Assembly: GCA_037892935.1 (NCBI GenBank)
Contig: JAYXKI010000003.1
Location: 434,001 to 498,000, forward strand
Direction of reading: 5' to 3'
Length of the DNA: 64,000 nucleotides
Source: Phlebopus portentosus
Lineage: Eukaryota; Basidiomycota; Agaricomycetes; Boletales; Boletinellaceae
Positions 57,475 through 64,000 of the stretch are shown here, one piece after another. The notes below the pieces were generated by a model that searched no databases, was not told where the DNA came from, and was given only the letters and a program-made list of their open reading frames with translations. How positions within the stretch are numbered: position 1 is the stretch's first letter; each line of letters opens with the position of its first letter. Made by a program: the position numbers and the translations under genes.

Positions 57475-60400
57475 AACCTCCATCGAACGAGACTGCACGA
57501 TGCGAGAGTACGAAGGGTAGCAAGAATGGTTTCAACAACCAATGTTTCATACCTCCTGGATTCAACCCCAGTGAAGTAATGTATAATAAGCGATTGCCAA
57601 TACATGCATTGCATCCTCGATTACCCATTCGAGTGAAGGTTGGAACAAAGACCCTAGCAGTCCAAGCGTTAATCGATTCCGGAGCAACATGTAGTACGAT
57701 TCACCCCAACTTGGTACGACACCATAACCTATTCAAGAAGAGACTTGATCACCCTCGACCCCTGAACAATGCCGATGGAAGCCCAAACCAAGGAGGAGCA
57801 ATCACACACGAGGTCTACTCATTAATCTTTGATGGACCTAAGCCGCAGCCACAAACGCTGGCAGTAGCAACTACAGGACAGGATCAAGTGATCCTAGGCA
57901 TTGACTATTTGGCCAAAGTCAATCCAGAAATTGATTGGAAGAATCAAATATGGAATTGGAATGGTAATGCGATACCATTCGAGCTCAACATTATACGAGC
58001 TATCAAGAAGCGAAAGCATAGAAAGCGCAAGCGAAAGCGGCAGAGGAAAGACAAATCTGACAAGACAAGACCTAGGCATAACACGAAGCAACAGGCTCAG
58101 AACAGAGACAACTATCGACACTCTGGAGCACCAGGAATACTATTCGCACCATGGAGGGAAAGTAACAATGGAAACCCTCAAGAGACAAAGCCGCAAGAGA
58201 AACTGAAAAGTCGACCAGTAACACCAAAACCAGAAAAGCTAAAGAAGGCAGACGAAGCAAAGAGTCCGAGCATGGAAAATATACCAGACTCTACACCAAG
58301 ACAATCATCAGAAGGAATGATTACAGTGCAATGACGAACAAGGCACATACCGAGAAGGATGATCCCAGCACGGCAACTGTACCAGACATCCGAAAACGAA
58401 GTTACAGAAGTAACAGGCAAGCATAGCCGAGACAAACAGGAGGAAATAAATGACTCTCCTAAGCGATGGAAGAAACAGCCACTACGAAAAAGGCGACCAC
58501 TACCACTGGTACAGAAGAAACCAGATGGCGAAGAAATCCAGCCAGTACCAAAGGAAAACCCTGGGATGACAACTAGTACACATCCACCAGAGGAGCGATA
58601 TCATGACAGACGAATGGCAGGAATGAAACGAAATTGGACACCATGACCAATACCACTCAAAGAAGCAACTCCCACACCAAAGCGTACAAGATGGGCAGAC
58701 AAGAATAGCGATATCGATATGCAAGATGAACAGGAGACAACAGAAGACACTCCTATGCATGATATAGAGCCACTAGACATCGAAAGGCTCAGAATGACCG
58801 ATCAACCAATTACCCTCACCAGAAAGGAAGAGCTCGCTGAAAAGCTAGAGCTAGACCTTAAACGAAATTGGTCACCAAGGAACCAAGTCTCACAACCATT
58901 GAACAAAGCGAGTTCAGTATCACAGCAGTATTCGCAGCAGAAGGCAGCTGCAGAAGGATTACTCAGCACAGAGAAACGAGATTGGCAAAAACTCCTACCA
59001 AAGCAAATTGCAGACTATGCAGACGTATTTGATCCCGACAGATCAAGGAGGTTACCCAAGCATACAAAATGGGATATGGCGATAAACCTCAAGGAAGGAG
59101 TACCATTACTGAAACCAAGGCCTATTATCAAGCTCACACGAGAAGAGCAGGCAGCACTCAATGCCTATGTCCAGGAATTATTGGACAAAGGATGGATCGA
59201 GAAGGTTCACCCACATGAACCATGTCCAGTAGCAGCACCAGTCTTCTTTGTTGGAAAGAAAGACGGAGGAGCACGAGCAGTAACCGATTACCGAGACATC
59301 AACGATGCGACAGTATCAGATCCATATCCAATACCGATTATGAGCATTCTACCAGAGAAACTGGAGAAAGGAAAATTCTTCTTCACCCTCAACATGCGAT
59401 CAGGATACAACAACCTGAGAATTCGAGAAGGAGATGAATGGAAGGCAGCATTCCGAGTTGGTAATGCAGTCTACAAACCGAAGGTCATGATGTTTGGAAT
59501 GAAGAACTCACCTGCAGTATTCCAACGATTTATGAATGACAACTTCGAATATTGGCTCAGAACAGAAGAGGCACTAAACTACCTAGATGACCTCATTGGC
59601 CAAGCGCAAACCGAAAAGGAGCACTGGACACTCCTCAGGGCAATTCTACAGAAATGCCGAGAACTTGACATCTATCTCAAAATCGAGAAATGTCATTTCC
59701 TCCAAACCCAACTCGACTATCTGGGATTTGTAGTAGGAACGAAAGGCATCCAGATGGATCCTTACAAACTCAAAGCGATACGAGAATGGCCAACACCAAA
59801 GACGAAACGACAGATCCAAAAGTTCCAAGGCTTTTGCAACTTCTACTGAAGATTCATCAGGAACTATGCCGATTTATACACACCAATTGGCGAACTTATC
59901 AAGAAGGACCACAAGTTCATTTGGACGGAAGCACAGGACAAAGCTTTTGAAAGTATCAAGAAGGCATTCAAAACTGAAGTGGCATTGGCAATGCCAAAGC
60001 CAGACAAACCATATACATTGGAAACTGATGCATCCGATGTAGCGATTGGTGCAGTCTTACAACAAGAAGACGATCAAGGAGAACTGAGACCTTTAGGTTT
60101 TATGTCGAAGACACTAACAAGTGCTCAACGAAACTATCCGATGCATGACAAAGAGATGCTAGCAATCATGGAAGCACTCGGACACTGGAGACACTTATTG
60201 GAAGGAACAAAAGAACCAATAACCATCCGAAGCGATCATGCAAACCTCCGATACTTTATGACAGCACAGAACCTAACAAGACGTCAAGCAAGATGGGCAC
60301 TAGAGTTATCACGATATAACTTCAAGATTCTCCATTGGCCAGGCAAGAAGAATCAGGCAGATGCACTATCACGACGAGCCGATTATATGCCAGAGGACAA

Positions 60401-61988
60401 GGATAACTTAGGTGTTACCTTGCTACCACCTGATATGATCGAGCAACAGACATTGCGATGAACCGAGATCAATGGTCTATACAGGCTAGAAACAGAAATG
60501 GTCACTATCTCTGATCCGATCATTCGAACGATCAAGAGACACTACAATACCGAGGAGGCCAAGAAGGAAATATTGGCAATCAAGAAGAGCAACGGCTACA
60601 GTTACAGGAATGGCTTGCACTACGTAACCAATGCATTATATGTCCCACCATCCGCCAACCTAAAAGTGTTGCTAATCCAAAGGCGCCATGACCACAAGCT
60701 CGCAGGCCACCCAGGAGCAGAAAAGACCATAGAGCTTGTAAAGCGATCATACTATTGGCCGAAGATGGAAGAGATGATCCAAGAATATATCTCATCCTGT
60801 GACATATGTCAACGTGCAAAACCGATTCGGCAGTTTCGAAATCCACCGCTCCAACCATTGCAGGCACTGCATCAACCATGGGAAACCATAACCTGTGACC
60901 TGATTACCGATTTACCAGTCAGCAACGAAGGCTACAGTTCGATACTTGTTATAGTGGACAAACTCACTAAAATGGGGAAGTTCATTCCTTGCCAGGGGAT
61001 ACCCAATGCTAAGCAGTTGGCACGCTTGTTTCGCCAACATATCTTCAAATACTATGGGGCCCCTAAACAAGTAATCTCCGATCGAGGTAGCAACTTCACT
61101 GCGCAATTCCTCAAGGAGTTCTGCAGACTCATCGATGTTGATTGGAAAACTAGTACAGCATATCATCCACAAACTGATGGTCAAACCGAGCGACTTAATC
61201 AAGAACTTGAACAGTACTTACGCTGCTACGTGTCCTACCGCCAAACAGATTGGGCAGAATACATCGATATGGCAGAATTCGCCTACAACAATCGAAAACA
61301 CAGTACCACTCATCAGTCACCATTCTATACACTGTATGGATGGCACCCTCACCTGGATGTTGCGGAGACCGGTGATTCAAATGTGCCAGAAGCAATAAAT
61401 CACCTAGAGGAGCTTCGACAAGTACAGCAAGAAGCCTATAATTCGATTAGGCAAGCGAATGAGGCAATGAAGCTTTATGCAGACCTGCATCGAGGCAAAC
61501 TGCCAGAGTACAAGCCAGGAGATGAAGTGTTACTAGACATGAGGAATCTCAGTCGACTGGAACCGACAAAGAAACTTGCAATGAAATGGGCAGGCCCTTA
61601 TAAAGTTGAGAAGGCAGTCGGACAAGTGTCATTCAGATTACGCTTACCCGAAACCCTTCCGATCCACCCTGTATTCCATGCAAGTCTTCTCAGGCCTTAC
61701 AAGCGAAAGGACTACCCTGGAAGACCCACACTAGACGAGCCACCACCTATTGAAGTAGAAGGCCAAGCGGAATACGAAGTGGAGACAATTCACGACACAC
61801 GACATCATCGAAACAAGATACAGTATCTTATTCAATGGAAAGGATACCAAGAGCGAACATGGGAGCCACTCGATAACCTCAAGAACTCCTATCAAATGAT
61901 AGAAGAGTTCCACAAGAGGTACCCTCAGGCGATGAGGCCACCAAACCTTAATCAATGGATCGCCGAACGAAGACAAATTAGGAGATAA
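57469..61988 (+). pseudogene. pol: pol polyprotein: protease, RT, RNase H, integrase, chromodomain; four UGA codons
   Basis: One frame throughout, broken by TGA at 58332, 58644, 59847 and 60459. Domains: aspartic protease 'LIDSGATCSTIHPN' near 57670; a basic linker; RT from about 59100 with 'APVFFVGKKDGGARAVTDYR' and 'ALNYLDDLIG' (YLDD present), while motif A reads 'FTLNMRSGYNNLRI' with Asn (59391) where Asp is needed; RNase H around 'ETDASDVAIGAVLQQ'; integrase with 'HKLAGHPGAEK' and 'CDICQ' zinc site and catalytic Asp, Asp, Glu in 'CDLITDLP', 'VISDRGSNF', 'TDGQTERLNQE'; and a chromodomain 'KIQYLIQWKGYQERTWEPLD' near 61820. The TGA at 59847 stands where the RT family has a conserved Arg. Integrase and chromodomain (60498-61988) are unbroken. 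Confidence 0.9.
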
Positions 61989-62242
61989 TTGCATCACATG
62001 CACTCCACCCGATGGAGCTACATATGGAGCCACAATAGAAATGATGAGTAAGGTATCCAACGACCTTACCAAGCAATGACATCACAGTGGCACCTCAAAG
62101 CGATAGCAGAAGAAGACAAATTAGGCAAGAGAGAGGCGACATACCAGCAAGATAGTATAAACGACAAAGAAACTCGAGCTTAAGGATCATCAACTCGAAT
62201 CCTAACAGCTACTCATCTCTCAAAGACAACTACTACTCAGAC
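61989..62242 (+). other. Spacer between pol and the extra ORF
   Basis: 254 bases. A TATA-like AGTATAAACG lies at about 62154, some 90 bases before the next ATG, so a separate promoter for the extra ORF is possible. No other signal is seen. Confidence 0.35.
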
Positions 62243-63241
62243 ATGCCAGTCTTCGACGAACTCCAAGCATTCAGTACATCCGAAGATGCACCTGATTGGA
62301 CATTTGTACTAAAGCCACCTACCGAACGATATCAATGGCCACAGCTATGCAACCGCTTTAACCAAGAGAACTATGAAGAAGAGATCGTACCCTCATGCCC
62401 AGGGAAATACTTCGACGACCTATTCGACAAATGGAATGCAGTCCATCAGCCAGCCGAAGAACAACCTGATCTTATGGTACCGAAGCAACCAGAAGGACAA
62501 CTGCTTAAACTCAGTAACCCTCGAGATGCAGCAGTCCGACGACTCAATGACGATGCATTCCTTACCTATGCAGTCGAACTCGAGACACGAGCCTTACATC
62601 GAGGACAAATTGACTTCAGCCACGAACCAACATACAAGAATGTCATGGGCATCTACCATTCAGCAATTCAAATTTGCGCCTACAGACGAGGCCTGACAAT
62701 CGCAACTCTTAACCGAATAATGCGATGGAGCCACTATCATCCCATCAGCGTGGATATGATGAAGTACATGAACTACCTAGCTGATCAGACAGCCTTTTAC
62801 GCTTCCCATGCCATGCAGTTCATGGTGGTACTCAACATGACGAAGTACTACGAAGGTACTATGTACCAGGAGCTCATTCGAGCCAGACAATCTACAGGCC
62901 AAGCGAATGGTCTGTCAATTGACGACATCACACACCACCTAGTCGAAGGAAGGATAGTCAACTACGATCCACAATACCTTATGAAACTCAATGATCGAGA
63001 AGAGGAAGCAAGGGAAAGACTACAGGCAACGAGACATCTGATGATGGAGGATATGATGATCACGATCTATCAGTATCCAAGCGAGATCTACCAGCCCGAC
63101 AACATGCTCACTATAACAGAGCAAGATGAAGAATTTGGTTCATCAGATGAAACCGATTCAGATGAAGAAGACGAGGTTAGCGAACCACCGCCTACACCGA
63201 TGAACTCACAGGAAATGATACCTGAGAGCGAAGAACTATGA
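62243..63241 (+). CDS. Extra ORF downstream of pol, unknown function, intact
   Basis: A 332-codon uninterrupted frame, 'MPVFDELQAFSTSEDAPDWT' to an acidic end with 'SSDETDSDEEDEVSEPPPTP'. The middle is helical-looking ('IYHSAIQICAYRRGLTIATL', 'YLADQTAFYASHAMQFMVVL'). No signal peptide, membrane segment, Cys motif or catalytic signature that I know, so it is not an envelope-like gene. Codon use matches gag and pol, so I take it as part of the element or a gene it captured. It is the only long ORF here without a stop, apart from the integrase-chromodomain part. Confidence 0.6.
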   Translation: MPVFDELQAFSTSEDAPDWTFVLKPPTERYQWPQLCNRFNQENYEEEIVPSCPGKYFDDLFDKWNAVHQPAEEQPDLMVPKQPEGQLLKLSNPRDAAVRRLNDDAFLTYAVELETRALHRGQIDFSHEPTYKNVMGIYHSAIQICAYRRGLTIATLNRIMRWSHYHPISVDMMKYMNYLADQTAFYASHAMQFMVVLNMTKYYEGTMYQELIRARQSTGQANGLSIDDITHHLVEGRIVNYDPQYLMKLNDREEEARERLQATRHLMMEDMMITIYQYPSEIYQPDNMLTITEQDEEFGSSDETDSDEEDEVSEPPPTPMNSQEMIPESEEL

Positions 63242-64000
63242 TCTATGCAAGCTTTTCATTATTCTTTTATGCAACCCCTTTCCCATATCGTAACCTGACA
63301 TGGTCAATTATGCATTCTATTCTTTCTATGGTATCTATGGTCACATCCGACCAAATTATGCCTTTATGCAACCATCATTCCCAACTCGCTATGGTATTTA
63401 TTCACCATATTCACTGATATGCCGAGTTGTGAATAAGTTGATGGGCGGTTTAAGCCTACTTGGGTTAACCAACTATCAACTGTTGCACCTCTTGTGCATC
63501 CCAGTGATACATGGCGCATTATGCACCCTTTTCTTATCTTCTATGCTGAGGAAGAGGAGCCAATAGGCACTCCCACTCTATTCTACTTTTCGAAAAACCC
63601 CTTTGGAGGCGGGCGAACCGTAGGTGAACATATTGCTGTGCACAGGGTTGGTTAAACATCACCCCTTACCCAGCCAATACACCAGGCAAGCCACTTCCAA
63701 AGCAACAGAAAACTCATTCAGTAACGACTTTATGACTTTTTCTTTCTTATCACTTTCAATTGCGTCATAATCTTCTACATGATGCATATTTCACATTTCA
63801 CATTCACATCCCTTCCCACCACCCTTTACAAATCGACAACTTCCCAAACACCCTTCTCACGACTTTCCTGCACTGAAATACCCGCTTTATCGACAGCTTC
63901 AGCCGAACTCGAAGGTGCATCAGGGTCAGGGAAAATGCAGTTAACGCGCTGCCGAATTTCTGCAGTCCCTTCATTAGGAACCGATTGCATCTCATAATTG
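63242..64000. other. Right part of the retroelement or flank, no gene seen
   Basis: About 760 bases of AT-rich sequence with short frames (63300-63566 plus, 63779-63997 plus, 63804-63995 minus), none with a recognisable feature. A purine-rich TTTGGAGGCGGGCG at about 63601 could be a polypurine tract. No copy of the 54498-54760 LTR-like sequence was found. Confidence 0.35.

Larger units (their letters stand above)
54498..64000 (+). mobile_element. Ty3/gypsy chromovirus (chromodomain retrotransposon), defective copy, right end outside
   Basis: Order on the plus strand: LTR-like promoter, coiled-coil ORF, gag with CCHC zinc knuckle, protease, reverse transcriptase, RNase H, integrase, chromodomain, then an extra ORF. 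This protease-RT-RNaseH-integrase-chromodomain order is that of the Ty3/gypsy chromoviruses. Seven nonsense codons interrupt the ORFs (55857, 56842, 57277, 58332, 58644, 59847, 60459), and RT motif A has lost its Asp, so the copy cannot be autonomous. The host genes left of it are intact. No 3' LTR before 64000. Confidence 0.85.

Noticed and set aside
56842..60461. UGA recoding (as selenocysteine or a variant code) in gag-pol
   Set aside because: Host genes in the window use TGA as normal stop (SWC4 neighbours, NDUFA1, BUD31), and the sites fit CGA decay; RT motif A is also damaged.
1..64000. tRNA, rRNA and CRISPR arrays
   Set aside because: I looked for GTTCGAATC-like B boxes with matching A boxes and for spaced direct repeats. 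A few isolated GTTCGA words (for example near 35208) have no acceptor stem, and no array was seen.

Overview
The window reads as nuclear DNA of a filamentous basidiomycete, probably an agaricomycete. Almost every gene is broken by many short GT..AG introns (mostly 48-70 bases), genes lie 150-1500 bases apart on both strands, and the gene set is fungal: VelB-type velvet regulator, VTC1 polyphosphate subunit, several HMG-box proteins, a Reb1/TTF1-type Myb protein and a chromodomain Ty3/gypsy retroelement. Exon borders were placed by hand from splice signals, reading frame and remembered family consensus; no alignment was run.

Layout. 1-4 kb: a stomatin/SPFH gene leaving the left edge, divergent from an EVE-domain (THYN1-like) gene. 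5-11 kb: a large Dbl-type RhoGEF (minus). 12.7-13.8 kb: HMG-box gene A. 13.8-17.2 kb: gene-poor. 17.2-25.6 kb: VTC1, HMG-box gene B, SWC4/DMAP1 (plus), REB1-like Myb (minus, tail to tail with SWC4), HMG-box gene C. 26.4-32.6 kb: a RING protein and a second RhoGEF read outward from a 235-base shared promoter. 33.7-38.5 kb: a disordered unknown protein, an HNH-like fragment, and an intronless mitochondrial PPR protein. 38.9-40.9 kb: velB, followed by a 4-kb gene-poor stretch. 45-53.2 kb: compact block of BUD31, an unknown Cys-motif protein, NDUFA1, lipoate ligase, NDUFA8, a ubiquitin-like-fold candidate and NDUFAF3; four of these serve mitochondrial complex I or lipoylation.

53.7-64 kb is retroelement DNA. 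It holds an orphan ORF, an LTR-like promoter with five 10-base-phased GTGGAG repeats, a coiled-coil ORF, gag, a canonical -1 slippery heptamer, pol (protease, RT, RNase H, integrase, chromodomain) and an intact unexplained ORF after pol. The coding part carries seven nonsense codons, plus one more in the orphan ORF. All can be explained by C-to-T change, and a catalytic Asp of RT motif A is Asn, so this copy looks dead by cytosine deamination although integrase, chromodomain and the extra 3' ORF stay open. No 3' LTR was seen, so the element probably continues past 64 kb.

Most unusual items: the accessory ORFs of the retroelement, its frameshift site and phased promoter repeats, three HMG-box genes within 13 kb, two RhoGEFs in one window, and several odd splice or frame events (homopolymer frameshift in HMG gene A, non-GT donor in lipoate ligase, possible GC-AG intron in the RING gene).
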